Numbered from the stretch's first letter, positions 9,591-18,657 are shown. The stretch: DNA of 64,000 nt from Priestia megaterium (GCF_009497655.1 NZ_CP023317.1:3749501-3813500), one strand, 5' to 3'. Notes: a model not told the origin generated them from the sequence alone. A program made the numbers and translations.

Positions 9591-10133
9591 ATGCACACCC
9601 TTTTAATTGACATGGATTCTGTCATTTGTGATCTTATGACGGATTGGCATAACCAATATAACAAAGATTATTGCGACAGCTTATCGGTTGAAAAGTTAAA
9701 ATGCTGGGAATCAGAAAAGTATGTAAAGCCGGAATGCGGCACAAAGATTTATGACTACCTCGATCAGCCGGGGCTTTTTTTACATTTACAACCTCTGCCT
9801 CATGCTGTTGAGGTTCTTAAACGACTTTATGAAAGGTTTTCCATTTTAATTGTCACAAGCAGCCGTACCTATGCTTATACAGAAAAAGAGCAGTGGGTTG
9901 AAAAACACCTTCCGTTTATCGGAAAGTACAATATCGTGTTTACACACCAAAAAGATAAAATATACGGAGACTTGCTATTTGATGATGCACCGCATAATTT
10001 GAAGGCTTTTCAAGCTACAGGTCGCCATGCTGTTGCCATGAGCTACCCATACAACGAAGAAGTAAATGTCCCTCGCGTGGACGATTGGCTTCAGTTTGAA
10101 CAGTACGTAAATACTTATTTCAACGAATGTTAA
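9591..10133 (+). CDS. HAD-type 5'(3')-deoxyribonucleotidase
   Basis: A 180-residue haloacid dehalogenase fold protein of the NT5C (5' nucleotidase, deoxy) type. HAD motif I is DMDS near residue 8, motif II is the TSSR stretch near 90, and LLFDDAPHN near residue 127 supplies the terminal acidic motif. It probably dephosphorylates (deoxy)nucleoside monophosphates, or a phosphorylated metabolite. AGGAAG precedes the ATG. It stands alone; two hairpins with T runs follow. Confidence 0.8.
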   Translation: MHTLLIDMDSVICDLMTDWHNQYNKDYCDSLSVEKLKCWESEKYVKPECGTKIYDYLDQPGLFLHLQPLPHAVEVLKRLYERFSILIVTSSRTYAYTEKEQWVEKHLPFIGKYNIVFTHQKDKIYGDLLFDDAPHNLKAFQATGRHAVAMSYPYNEEVNVPRVDDWLQFEQYVNTYFNEC

Positions 10134-10202
10134 TCAAAAAAACACGTAGACTTTGTCATCAGAGAATGAATGCAGTGCGTTTGTGAGCACAGCTATAAGC
10201 AT

Positions 10203-10229
10203 AAAAAAACCGCCTTTTGGGCGGTTTTT
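10203..10229 (+). terminator. Terminator, GC-rich
   Basis: AACCGCC, loop, GGGCGGTT with A and T runs on both sides; ends transcription from the HAD gene and may work in both directions. Confidence 0.85.
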
Positions 10230-10230
10230 G

Positions 10231-10266
10231 ACGGATAGCCCCCTAAGGGTTATCCGCTTTTTATTT
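10231..10266. terminator. Second hairpin terminator
   Basis: ACGGATAGCC and GGGTTATCCG arms followed by CTTTTTATTT. It sits directly behind the first terminator and in front of the convergent 41-residue gene at 10284. Confidence 0.7.
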
Positions 10267-10283
10267 AAAAAAGATATCGTTTT

Positions 10284-10409
10284 TTAGTACTTATCAGCTG
10301 ATGAAAAAAAGTCCATAATGGCATGGATAATTTCAACGGACTGAAAAGAAAACAATGATATGGCTGTTAATGAAAAGAAACCAATCATGGCCATACGTAC
10401 AAGTAACAT
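10284..10409 (-). CDS. Small hydrophobic protein, 41 residues
   Basis: The ATG at 10409 follows GGGAGG with eight bases of spacing, as good a ribosome binding site as in neighbouring genes. The product has one hydrophobic segment (about residues 3-22) and a short polar C-terminus ending in SSADKY, so it is probably a single-pass membrane peptide. I recognise no family. Confidence 0.6.
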   Translation of the reverse strand: MLLVRMAMIGFFSLTAISLFSFQSVEIIHAIMDFFSSADKY

Positions 10410-10754
10410 AGACTAATCGCCTCCCTGTTTTGAACTAAATGAACGCACCCAAAACAATTCGCTATCTGTCTTTGTTTGTACGACGTTTTCGCCAAGCAAA
10501 GGCAGCTCATTCACTGCGTGTAACAATGACAATGAATCTTCATCTTTCTCTTAAAGACTAAGCGTATAGTTAGTATATCAAATGAAACTTTTTCTTCAAG
10601 GCTATACTAGCGGTAAAAAAGGAAATAGTATGAAACGATGCGTTTTATCTTTACTTCATACAATTCAGTACCCTAATATTTATTATATTAAACCTTTTAG
10701 AAAAATTGCTACTATAATATCTTTTTTATAAAAAAGATATTAAGACCTAACTAA

Positions 10755-10986
10755 ATTATTCCAATCCAAAGACGAACAAACGAGATAAATAATCTCAACT
10801 GCTTGTTACGTTGCTGTTGATTTCCTTGTAAGACTTCGCTTTCCCCAGGCGGCTGATGAGCCTCCTCGTCTACATACATAAAATCTACGTTCACTATATC
10901 AATGAAAAAATCCGAATGCGTTGGATTCTCCAGCAAGAATCAAACGCGTTCGGATCTTCCTTCAACTAAAATAATTTTGCCCCAGA
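10755..10986 (-). repeat. Dispersed intergenic repeat, copy A
   Basis: Read on the minus strand it begins CTGGGGCAAAA, then TTTTAGTTGAAGGAAGATCC, a long hairpin ending in CATTCGGATTTTTT, GTGAACGTAG, then GAGGAGGCTCATCAGCCGCC, GGAAAGCGAAGTC, GGAAATCAAC and a tail TTCGTCTTTGGATTGGA. The same blocks recur in the same order at 31221-31534 and in part at 44112-44176. A 61-codon open frame inside it is not considered real. The hairpin plus T run can act as the terminator of the 41-residue gene that ends at 10996. Confidence 0.8.
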
Positions 10987-10995
10987 TTCTTCACA

Positions 10996-11121
10996 TTATC
11001 GACACGTACTGTAATACTCATTAACAATGTCTAAAATAGTTGGGTATTCTTCCACCCATGTAAAGTTTGTTTTTTCGTTTTCTTTTTTTACTGTTTCTTG
11101 TTCTGCACCGATCTTTTCCAT
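10996..11121 (-). CDS. Small charged protein, 41 residues
   Basis: The ATG at 11121 follows GGGAGAG about ten bases upstream. The product starts with a lysine/glutamate-rich stretch (residues 2-18) and continues with NFTWVEEYPTILDIVNEYY and a C-terminal STCR. It has no signal or membrane segment. No family is recognised. A copy of the dispersed repeat lies directly after the stop codon and would end its transcript. Confidence 0.55.
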   Translation of the reverse strand: MEKIGAEQETVKKENEKTNFTWVEEYPTILDIVNEYYSTCR

Positions 11122-11223
11122 TATTCAATCTCTCCCTTTAACTGTTATATAACATTTATATTAACTAAACTTTGTTTTATAACAACTTTAAAAAGAAAGT
11201 TGGACAATGAGTATGAAAAAAAG

Positions 11224-11628
11224 TTATTGCAGGGATAAAATTTTCACATAATACGTACGGTTCCTCGGTCCATCAAACTCACAAAAATAAATTCCTTGCC
11301 ACGTTCCTAGCAGCAGCTGCCCATCGTGAATGATTATATGCTGAGAGGGGCCGACCGTGCTCGCTTTGAGATGTGCCGCCGTATTTCCTTCCATATGAAG
11401 ATCTAACTTATGTTCCCAAGGATATACTTCATCGAAGCGTCGGATCATATCCGTTTTTACATCGGGATCCGCATTTTCATTAATTGTTATACCAGCGGTT
11501 GTATGAGGACAGTAAACAACTACAGCCCCTTCTTTTAATCCTTCTGTTCTTATTACTGCTTGTACATGACTCGTAACGTCGATCATTTCGTCACGCTTAT
11601 TCGTTTTTAACGTAAATGAATGTAGCAT
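11224..11628 (-). CDS. YjbQ/UPF0047 family protein (YugU-like)
   Basis: A 134-residue single-domain protein of the YjbQ family, whose members show weak thiamine-phosphate synthase activity but have an unsettled role. Motifs are [18 protein letters not shown] (metal/ligand site with conserved His and Asn), [11 protein letters not shown] and [26 protein letters not shown], all at the usual positions. The ATG at 11628 has AGAGGTGA five bases upstream and is preferred over an ATG eight codons earlier. The gene is divergent from the germination operon. Confidence 0.9.
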   Translation of the reverse strand: MLHSFTLKTNKRDEMIDVTSHVQAVIRTEGLKEGAVVVYCPHTTAGITINENADPDVKTDMIRRFDEVYPWEHKLDLHMEGNTAAHLKASTVGPSQHIIIHDGQLLLGTWQGIYFCEFDGPRNRTYYVKILSLQ

Positions 11629-11683
11629 ACCATCACCTCTTTTCTTTACCATAACATATCTTTTCTATTCTTCCACATTTTTC

Positions 11684-11713
11684 GCATAACTCGTTTTTAC
11701 ATCGTAAACACTA
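11684..11713 (+). promoter_or_regulatory. Possible sigma-G promoter of the ger operon
   Basis: GCATA followed after 18 bases by AACACTA resembles the forespore sigma-G pattern (GNATA, 17-18 bases, CATNNTA) with two mismatches in the -10. It lies about 35 bases before the first ger gene. Germinant receptor operons of Bacillus are sigma-G-dependent, which makes the match plausible; the sequence alone is weak. Confidence 0.35.
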
Positions 11714-11746
11714 AGCTCATTAATACAACAGGCGGTGAGTTTATTT

Positions 11747-13183
11747 ATGCTTGATTCAAAATTTCAGCCCAATGCAGACTACACCGTTCAAACGTTTCTA
11801 GATTTGGTGGGTCAAAATACAGATGTTGGTTCCAAAAAATTATGGCTGTCCCCCACAAAATATATATGCATTATTTATCTCCAAGGATTAGTCGACGGAG
11901 AAAAACTTGATAATCTCACTCAGCATATTGTTGAGACCAAAGCAAAAAGTGAAACGCAAACACTCGATGACATCGATTCGTTTATTTCTGTCATTAAAGA
12001 CAAAGAAGTTTATACATACAAGCAAGCGATCTCGTGTTTTTTTAAAGGTCAGCCCTTGCTGTTCATTAGCGAAAGCACCACGGCATATTCGCTGAATATG
12101 TCTATGACCAAACAGCGCTCTTTAAGTGAACCTACAACAGAAAAAGTAGTGCGTGGCCCTAAAATTGCGCTTATCGAAAACTTAGATGAAAACCTTGGTC
12201 TTTTAAGGCAGCGTTCTACCGAAGAAGAAATGGTTATTGAAGACATTTACATTGGAAATACAAAGGAACATCGAACAAGTATCGTTTTTCATAATAAACA
12301 CTGTCAAACTCACATCGTGAATCAAGTCCGAGAGAAATTATTAGACATTCCTTTAGATAACATTCAAGACTCAGGAATGATTGAAGAATTTTTAGAAGAA
12401 GCACCCTACTCACCGTTCCCTCAAGTGCAAAATACAGAAAGACCGGATCGCGTTCTCGCTGCGGTGAATGAAGGGCGAGTAGCCATTTTAGTAGATGGCT
12501 CTCCTTTTGCTCTTTTAGTACCTACAACTTTCGATATGATTATGAAATCACCCGATGATTATTACGAAAGATGGATAGCGGGTTCATTGCTAAGATTACT
12601 AAGGTACTTGTCTATTTTTATTACCCTATTCTTTTCAGCTATTTATATTTCACTCGTTTCGTTTAACCAAGGTCTGCTTCCGACGGAGCTAGCTATCACT
12701 ATTGCGGCTACACGAGAAAACGTTCCTTTTTCTCCTTTTATCGAAGCAGTGGTCATGGAAGTGACGCTTGAATTATTGCGCGAAGCCGGGCTGCGTCTCC
12801 CTACTCCTGTCGGACAAACAGTTGGACTTGTAGGAGGGGTTGTGATTGGTCAAGCAGCGGTGGAAGCCCATATCGTTAGCTCCGTTATGATTATTGTTGT
12901 ATCCGTATCGGCAATTGCGTCCTTTACCGTTCCTCAGTATGGAATTGGCCTTTCGTTTCGAATTTTGCGTTTCGTATCTATGATGATTGCAGCAATCTTT
13001 GGATTATACGGAGTTACCATGTTTTTCCTTGTTCTTGTCATTCATCTAACTAAGCTCGAAAGTTTTGGTATAGCCTACTTTAAACCGTTTTTTGCGTTAA
13101 ATAAAAAAGCGTGGAAAGACTCTTATGTTCGTCTTCCAAACAAAAGCCTAAAACAGTCTAAAAATAAATCAAAACAAAACTAA
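11747..13183 (+). CDS. Spore germination receptor subunit A (GerA family)
   Basis: A 478-residue A-subunit of a germinant receptor. The N-terminal half (about 1-240) is the soluble two-subdomain region; the C-terminal part has four to five membrane helices and the family signature FSPFIEAVVMEVTLELLREAGLRLPTPVG with the following GGVVIGQAAVEA block. It assembles with the B and C subunits in the inner spore membrane and responds to a nutrient; the ligand cannot be deduced. GGTGAG lies seven bases before the ATG at 11747, so this start is preferred over GTG at 11735. It is first of a three-gene operon. Confidence 0.92.
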   Translation: MLDSKFQPNADYTVQTFLDLVGQNTDVGSKKLWLSPTKYICIIYLQGLVDGEKLDNLTQHIVETKAKSETQTLDDIDSFISVIKDKEVYTYKQAISCFFKGQPLLFISESTTAYSLNMSMTKQRSLSEPTTEKVVRGPKIALIENLDENLGLLRQRSTEEEMVIEDIYIGNTKEHRTSIVFHNKHCQTHIVNQVREKLLDIPLDNIQDSGMIEEFLEEAPYSPFPQVQNTERPDRVLAAVNEGRVAILVDGSPFALLVPTTFDMIMKSPDDYYERWIAGSLLRLLRYLSIFITLFFSAIYISLVSFNQGLLPTELAITIAATRENVPFSPFIEAVVMEVTLELLREAGLRLPTPVGQTVGLVGGVVIGQAAVEAHIVSSVMIIVVSVSAIASFTVPQYGIGLSFRILRFVSMMIAAIFGLYGVTMFFLVLVIHLTKLESFGIAYFKPFFALNKKAWKDSYVRLPNKSLKQSKNKSKQN

Positions 13184-13198
13184 CAAAAGGAGGACCAT

Positions 13199-14296
13199 AT
13201 GCAACAATCACAATCAAGCAAGCTTCTTTCAGATTTTTACGCCATTTCAATTATTTCTTCAACTATGCTTGGCGTCGGTTTATTAACACTGCCAAGCAGT
13301 ATTACAAACCAGACAAATAATGCAGACGGATGGATTGTACTGATTATGGACGGTCTTTTGTTTATTGGAATTGTTCTTTTTTTAGTCTGGATGGTTAAGT
13401 ATTTTACAATTAGCTGTATGTTTGATTTTACACAGGAAGTAACCGGCAAGATAATTGGAAATATCTTCAACTTTGCTATGGTCGTTTATTTTACATCTGT
13501 AGCAAGCTTTGAAGTAAGAGCTATGGCAGAAATGATTCATTTTTATTTACTGGAAACGATGCCCATTGAATTAATTATTCTTTCGTTTATTTTGACAGGC
13601 GTTTATTTAATCACGGGAGGTATTGATTCTATTGGAAAAGTAATGGCACTATGTTTTCCTGTAACGGTCATCATTCTTCTTACCTTATACGCTCTTAGCA
13701 TCGGTATGGTGGATTTAAAAAACTTGCAGCCTGTATTAGCTGACGGATTCAGCCCGCTTCTTGCTGCCTTTACAACCGTCTCTGTTTCTTTTTTAGGGAT
13801 TGAAACCATTGTCTTTCTTCCGAAGCATATGAAAAATAAAAATCACTTACGAAAAGTTTCGATCATCGGATTTTCTATTCCTTTACTTTTGTATATTATC
13901 ACTTACGTATTAGTTGTAGGCGCTTTATCCGTTCCGGAGGTAAAAACAACCGTTTGGCCTACGATTGAATTTGTTCAGACGCATGAAGTAAAAGGAATTT
14001 TCTTTGAGAGGCTTGAATTATTTTTACTTATTGTCTGGCTTCTTCAGTTTTTTTTAACTTTTGTAATGTATTTCTTTTTGGCTGTTTCAGGATTTAAAAA
14101 GATTTTCAAAAACCGGTCAACTACCAATATTATCTTTCTTGTGCCCATTTTATTTATGAGCTCGTTAGCCCCCAAAACAGCAAGCGACGTGTCCCATTTT
14201 TCAACGGTATTAGGCTGGGCATTTTTAGTGACATTTTTAGTTATCCCTCTTTTTTTCAGCACGTTAATGAAAATAAAAAAGGTTGTGTTCAAATGA
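13199..14296 (+). CDS. Spore germination receptor subunit B (GerB, permease-like)
   Basis: A 365-residue protein with ten predicted membrane helices, of the endospore germination permease family (amino acid/polyamine/organocation superfamily). The N-terminal SSTMLGVGLLTLPSS helix carries the unwound GXG-type ligand-binding motif. In the receptor complex the B subunit binds the germinant. It starts 15 bases after subunit A behind AAAGGAGG, and its stop overlaps the start of subunit C (ATGA). Confidence 0.92.
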   Translation: MQQSQSSKLLSDFYAISIISSTMLGVGLLTLPSSITNQTNNADGWIVLIMDGLLFIGIVLFLVWMVKYFTISCMFDFTQEVTGKIIGNIFNFAMVVYFTSVASFEVRAMAEMIHFYLLETMPIELIILSFILTGVYLITGGIDSIGKVMALCFPVTVIILLTLYALSIGMVDLKNLQPVLADGFSPLLAAFTTVSVSFLGIETIVFLPKHMKNKNHLRKVSIIGFSIPLLLYIITYVLVVGALSVPEVKTTVWPTIEFVQTHEVKGIFFERLELFLLIVWLLQFFLTFVMYFFLAVSGFKKIFKNRSTTNIIFLVPILFMSSLAPKTASDVSHFSTVLGWAFLVTFLVIPLFFSTLMKIKKVVFK

Positions 14297-15420
14297 CGAA
14301 AAAATGTCTTCCTGTCATGATGACCGTTTTTTTATTATGCGGCTGTATGAGCCATCGGAATATTGAACAACTTGCTCTTGTTATAGGAGTGGCAATGGAT
14401 ATTACACCAAAAATCGAACCAAAAACAGGAAAAAATCAGCTTGTGCTGACTCATCAAACGTTAACCGAAACGGAATCCGGAAATATGTCTTCTTCCATTC
14501 CATACAAAAACATTACAACAGCCGGCCCTACCATTCATGAAATCACACGAAATATTTCGCTGAAATCTGACCCTATATACAGCCAGCATCAGCGAGCACT
14601 TTTAATAGGAGAAAAAGCGAGCAAGACAATCCCTCTTGATGCGCTTATCAATCAGTTTGTACGTGATAATGAAATACGGCGCAGCAGCCTTGCGTTTGTT
14701 ACAAAAGGAGACGCTAAAAACGTTTTAACGATTCAAGGAATGTCTGTGCCTCCAGTCAACTTAATTTACGAGCTTGTTTACAATAAATTCAAAACGAATA
14801 AAATTCTAAATCCCTTAACCATGGGAGAGCTATCGGCTAAGTTAAAAACAGATCAAAGCTTTTTAATACAGCGGCTTTCTAAAATAAAAAACAGCGTTGA
14901 AATAGACGGCGCGGCAATCATAAAAGATAAAAAAGCAAAATTCACCTTAACTCAGCACCAAGTGGAGGCTTTAACGTGGTTAACGGGGAATATTAAAGGC
15001 GGAATTATTTACGGCAAACACGGTCCATACCCCTTTTCCTATGAAATTGGAGATGTTCAGCAAGATGTGAAGGCCCGCATTGATTCAAATCACTCCCTTC
15101 ATTTTGACATCAACGTTCAAACAAGCGGCAGGCTATCAGAAGATTGGGAGACTTCAAAACAGGCTCTTGCCGCCTCTAATGTAAAGAACACCGAGAAAAA
15201 AATAGAAAAAATTATTCGAAAAGACGCAGAAAAAACACTTCGCTTATTACAAAATAATTACAAAGCTGATGTGCTTGACCTGCATAATTACGTACGAATT
15301 CATCATCCTCATTTTTGGAAAAAACATCAGCATGAATGGGATGAAATATTTAGCCAGTCGACCATCGACTATCATGTCGATGTTCAAATTAAAGATTTTG
15401 GTACACAGGGCAGAGATTAG
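14293..15420 (+). CDS. Spore germination receptor lipoprotein subunit C (GerC)
   Basis: A 375-residue Ger(x)C family lipoprotein. A lipobox (LLCGC, Cys18) directs diacylglycerol attachment on the outer face of the inner spore membrane. The family's IEQLALVIGVAMD start and the conserved SLAFVTKGDAKNVL and HPHFWKKHQHEWDEIF blocks are present. The ATG overlaps the stop of subunit B, showing translational coupling. A-B-C order is complete and all three frames are intact, so the operon probably encodes a working receptor. Confidence 0.92.
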   Translation: MTKKCLPVMMTVFLLCGCMSHRNIEQLALVIGVAMDITPKIEPKTGKNQLVLTHQTLTETESGNMSSSIPYKNITTAGPTIHEITRNISLKSDPIYSQHQRALLIGEKASKTIPLDALINQFVRDNEIRRSSLAFVTKGDAKNVLTIQGMSVPPVNLIYELVYNKFKTNKILNPLTMGELSAKLKTDQSFLIQRLSKIKNSVEIDGAAIIKDKKAKFTLTQHQVEALTWLTGNIKGGIIYGKHGPYPFSYEIGDVQQDVKARIDSNHSLHFDINVQTSGRLSEDWETSKQALAASNVKNTEKKIEKIIRKDAEKTLRLLQNNYKADVLDLHNYVRIHHPHFWKKHQHEWDEIFSQSTIDYHVDVQIKDFGTQGRD

Positions 15421-15425
15421 TCTTA

Positions 15426-15794
15426 TTACTCAACGCCAGCTTCAGTCAGCTCTTTTTTCTTTAGTTCCATAATCGTGAACTTATCGGTATAGTTTTTGCT
15501 GATGAACAGCTGGCGTTCATCATCGTTATTAAAATAAAACTTTTTATCGTCCTGATATTGAAAATTCACTTTTTTCTTTTTCATTTGTTTAATAAACGTT
15601 AAATAGTCATTTGAATGAATGAGGTACCTCTTAGGCTTATCAGATATTTGAACAACATCTTCACCTGAAGACTTTAATTTTACAATACTCCATGCAATGG
15701 GAAGAGGATTACCTTCTTGAAAGATCGTTTTGTGAAAAATAAGCACAAAGAAAGCAGCTGTAACAATTGAAATAAGAACAAGCTGTTTTTTCAC
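15426..15794 (-). CDS. Membrane-anchored hypothetical protein, 122 residues
   Basis: One N-terminal hydrophobic segment (about 4-24) anchors an extracytoplasmic domain of about 95 residues rich in lysine and aromatic residues (KRYLIHSNDYLTFIKQMKK, KFYFNNDDERQLFISKNY). The start is GTG with AAAGGGTGAT upstream. It converges on the ger operon with only five bases between the stop codons. No family recognised. Confidence 0.65.
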   Translation of the reverse strand: MKKQLVLISIVTAAFFVLIFHKTIFQEGNPLPIAWSIVKLKSSGEDVVQISDKPKRYLIHSNDYLTFIKQMKKKKVNFQYQDDKKFYFNNDDERQLFISKNYTDKFTIMELKKKELTEAGVE

Positions 15795-16024
15795 CGTCTA
15801 TCACCCTTTCTTCACGTCGTTACTACGTTAAGTAATACGACAGGCGTATGAAAAAACCTGTTCATCCGCAAAGGTTGTGTAAAGAAATAATGCAAAATCA
15901 ACAAAATATAACAGTTTGGTTACCTTTTGATTAAATAACATTACTTCTTTACAAATTTAGCTAATCACGTGATAGACTAAATTCAACATATTAAGTCAGG
16001 ACTAAACTAAATGAGGTGTTGCGT

Positions 16025-16627
16025 ATGACCACAATGCGGCTTCAATCATACTTAACAACAATGTTTCCAAATGTTCAAATGAAAAGACCTCTTTTTTATA
16101 ACGCGCCTGCGGGTATTCGCTTTACGCTTACCAATCAAAAAGGCGTATGGGAACGAGAATACATGAAAAATGTGTACGCACGCGCTTACGAAATTTTTGA
16201 AACACTCCATGAAAAAAATGATGAGCTGCTGCTTGTTTTCAAAGCGAATGCTGCACAGGATGATTTACTTTTAAAAAAGAAAAAAGAAACAGCTATTAAA
16301 AAATTCATCCGCTCTCGCCTGAAGAAACAAGAAGTTCAATCCGTAGCATTATTAAATAACGCTGAGTATATTATTGCCTGTAAAACAAATGATGTGAAAG
16401 AAAAGCTTCTTTTGCAATCAATTGCCAACCGTGATCTTCATATTCATCCGGCTATTGAAGAAGAGTGTTACATTGTGAATTTGAATAAAGAAACCATCTT
16501 CCACCTATACGACGAGCGCGGCCTGGACATCGTATCAAACAATCAGTCTTCTCTTCAACTGCTTCAGCAAAAGTTTCACGACTGGATTCTAGATATTGAT
16601 GCAGCTTGTTCAAAAAAAGTACAGTAA
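16025..16627 (+). CDS. DUF3885 domain protein
   Basis: About 200 residues, cytosolic. The LFYNAPAGIRFTL start, the ARAYEIFETL helix with DELLLVFK strand, and the C-terminal FHLYDERGLDIVS motif match the pattern of DUF3885 proteins, which occur in multiple copies in Bacillus; some resemble immunity-type proteins but no function is established. The ATG at 16025 is served by GAGGTG; an in-frame GTG three codons earlier is less likely. It is monocistronic with a strong terminator. Confidence 0.7.
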   Translation: MTTMRLQSYLTTMFPNVQMKRPLFYNAPAGIRFTLTNQKGVWEREYMKNVYARAYEIFETLHEKNDELLLVFKANAAQDDLLLKKKKETAIKKFIRSRLKKQEVQSVALLNNAEYIIACKTNDVKEKLLLQSIANRDLHIHPAIEEECYIVNLNKETIFHLYDERGLDIVSNNQSSLQLLQQKFHDWILDIDAACSKKVQ

Positions 16628-16664
16628 AAAAGCAATCATTCAGTAAAGGAATGATTGCTTTTTT
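16626..16664. terminator. Bidirectional terminator
   Basis: AAAAAAGCAATCATTC, loop AGTAAAG, GAATGATTGCTTTTTT between two converging genes. Confidence 0.92.
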
Positions 16665-16665
16665 A

Positions 16666-17361
16666 TTAGGCTTGATGGACAGGAGACGCTTTTTTTAAAA
16701 ACAGCCAGTTGATAAGAAAGAGTAGGAAGCTTACGATAACCATTGTTCCGAATGTAAGCAATAACGACCCGCTCGAAAAGCTTTTTATAAAATGAATAAT
16801 CGGTTCTTTTGTTACTGGAATTGTGAACAGTAACACCAGAACAGCACCGCTGATCATCCCTCCTGTTTGCCCGAATTTGTAAACAATGCTGCCAAGCAAA
16901 CACGCGGCTGCTGTAATAAAAAAGATAAAGACAGCGTCCGTTAAAAAGTGAACAGCGAGAGTAGGATCATGGAAGATAAAATCACTTGCATAATAAAGCT
17001 GAACATTCATTAAATTCAAACTATTAATCACCTTCATTGAAATGCTCATGATGACAACATTGATAAAAGACATTACAATTGCAAATAGAGCAAAAACACA
17101 GGTCATCGTTGAAAGATATGCTTTACGAGTAGCTCCTAACTTTAAGCAAAAGGAAAAACTTTTTCGAATGATAATAAAACTTACAATACCTGAAAAGATA
17201 TACTGCGGCATACTTGTTACTAACAGAAGATGCTCATTCACCTGACTGAACACTAAAATATCTACTGCAACAAAAGCTAGCAGAATCGTCCAAAAGCGAA
17301 TCATTAAATACTTTAGTTCAACGTAGAGCGAATAACTAATGGCTGCAAACTGTCCTTTCAT
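16666..17361 (-). CDS. ABC transporter permease subunit
   Basis: A 231-residue membrane protein with six hydrophobic segments, basic at the C-terminus. It is the third gene of an operon whose first two encode a GntR-type repressor and an ABC ATPase, and its start overlaps the end of the ATPase gene. It is probably the membrane half of an ABC-2 type exporter. The sequence is too divergent to name a substrate; similar GntR-ABC operons in B. subtilis (ytr, yhc) respond to cell-wall antibiotics. Confidence 0.75.
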   Translation of the reverse strand: MKGQFAAISYSLYVELKYLMIRFWTILLAFVAVDILVFSQVNEHLLLVTSMPQYIFSGIVSFIIIRKSFSFCLKLGATRKAYLSTMTCVFALFAIVMSFINVVIMSISMKVINSLNLMNVQLYYASDFIFHDPTLAVHFLTDAVFIFFITAAACLLGSIVYKFGQTGGMISGAVLVLLFTIPVTKEPIIHFIKSFSSGSLLLTFGTMVIVSFLLFLINWLFLKKASPVHQA

Positions 17362-18230
17362 TACGCTACACCTCCACGATTGGCTGTAAGATAAATCATA
17401 ATATCCTGTATGTGAACGGCTTCTACATGAAACGAACTGTCGACAAGTTCTTCAGCATAAATATCTTCATTAAACAGCACTATTTTTTTCTCTCCCCCGA
17501 ATACTTGTTCATGGATGACTTGCTTTCCTTTTTCATACTCTTCAATTTGACTTTTAGGTCCTTTCACACTTACACAGCGCTGCTGCAAATTTTCTGCTGT
17601 ATCCTGAAGAATCAGCTTTCCTTTTTGCATAATAAGTACTTCTTCAAACAAATTACTTACTTCATCAATTAAGTGCGTTGAAATAATGAACGTGCGTGGA
17701 TATTCTTCATATTCATCCAATAAAAGCTCATAAAAGCGCGCTCGCATCGCAGCATCAAGTCCAATATAAGGTTCATCAAAAATTGTGATGCTTGTGCGAG
17801 AAGATAACCCAACAATAATTCCTAACGCTGATTCCATACCTTTAGACAATGCCTTCACTTTCCTATTACAATCTAAATCGAACTCTTCCATAAGCCTCTC
17901 AGCAGCTTCCTGGCTCCAATAAGGATAAAAAAAGGAGGCAATTTTTAGCACGTCTTTGACTTTTAATGTTTTTTTGAAATTTCCGCTTTCGTTAATTAAG
18001 CAGATGTTTTGTAGAACAGAGCGGTTTTCAAACGGAGATTGATTTCCCACTTTTACCTCTCCTGTTGTAACTGGAATATGTCCGGCTACAATTTGCATCA
18101 GAGTCGTTTTACCTGCTCCGTTTCTACCTAGCAGTCCGTATATTTTATTTTGTGCTAGCGTAAGTGAAATATCCTTTAACACTTGCTTAGATCCGTAGCA
18201 TTTATTTAACAGCTGCGCTTCTATATTCAT
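17361..18230 (-). CDS. ABC transporter ATP-binding protein (YtrB-like)
   Basis: A 289-residue ATPase. The Walker A GRNGAGKTT (about 35-43) and Walker B ITIFDEPYIGLDAA are clear; the signature is the atypical LSKGMESALGI in place of LSGGQ, as in the YtrB/YhcH subgroup, and the switch His is in STHLID. The last 80 residues form the variable domain of ABC-2 export ATPases. Its start overlaps the repressor gene by four bases and its end overlaps the permease gene, so the three are translated together. Confidence 0.9.
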   Translation of the reverse strand: MNIEAQLLNKCYGSKQVLKDISLTLAQNKIYGLLGRNGAGKTTLMQIVAGHIPVTTGEVKVGNQSPFENRSVLQNICLINESGNFKKTLKVKDVLKIASFFYPYWSQEAAERLMEEFDLDCNRKVKALSKGMESALGIIVGLSSRTSITIFDEPYIGLDAAMRARFYELLLDEYEEYPRTFIISTHLIDEVSNLFEEVLIMQKGKLILQDTAENLQQRCVSVKGPKSQIEEYEKGKQVIHEQVFGGEKKIVLFNEDIYAEELVDSSFHVEAVHIQDIMIYLTANRGGVA

Positions 18231-18595
18231 TCTATTTCCCCCTTGTCTAACAGCTCTTTTAACTCGGTTACCGTAATTCCTAAATGCTGTGCTTCTTTTT
18301 TCAGCGGAACGATAAAACGGTTATAAAATTCTTCTTTTCTTTGTGTAAGCAACACTTCTTTGGCACCCGCACATACAAACATCCCGATCCCTCTCTTTTT
18401 ATACAATATTCCGTGGTCAACTAGCTGATTAATTCCTTTAGCTGCCGTTGCAGGGTTAATGCGATACATTTTGGCAAATTCATTCGTAGACGGTACTCTT
18501 TCTTCTTCTGGAAAAGCATCATTTAAAATATTCTCTTCGATGGTTTCTTTGATTTGTTGAAAAATTGGTCGCTGATGATCTAATGATTGTTTCAT
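18227..18595 (-). CDS. GntR-family repressor, YtrA subfamily
   Basis: A 122-residue regulator with an N-terminal winged helix (about 5-72, QRPIFQQIKETIEENIL and VPSTNEFAKMYRINPATAAKGIN) and the short C-terminal dimerisation helix pair of the YtrA subfamily. It likely represses its own operon until an inducer, possibly a cell-envelope antibiotic, is present. GAGGTAG lies seven bases before the ATG at 18595; an ATG nine codons upstream lacks a ribosome binding site. The palindromic/direct repeats just upstream are the likely operator. Confidence 0.88.
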   Translation of the reverse strand: MKQSLDHQRPIFQQIKETIEENILNDAFPEEERVPSTNEFAKMYRINPATAAKGINQLVDHGILYKKRGIGMFVCAGAKEVLLTQRKEEFYNRFIVPLKKEAQHLGITVTELKELLDKGEIE

Positions 18596-18629
18596 TTTGA
18601 CTACCTCACTTAAGTGGTTCATTACTCAT

Positions 18630-18657
18630 GTAACTAACTATATAACTAACTGGTTAT
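18630..18657 (-). promoter_or_regulatory. Likely operator of the GntR-ABC operon
   Basis: TAACTAACT occurs twice with a 12-base period (18631 and 18643), separated by a TATA core, within 60 bases of the repressor start. YtrA-type GntR proteins bind near their own promoters. Assignment is by position only. Confidence 0.45.

Noticed and set aside
10630-10731. Plus-strand frame of 33 codons behind AAAAGGA
   Set aside because: Reasonable spacing, but the product is a low-complexity AT-driven peptide and the region ends in a run resembling intergenic DNA; not enough to call a gene.
10751-10936. 61-codon minus-strand frame
   Set aside because: It lies wholly within dispersed repeat copy A, and the frame is not preserved in copy B.
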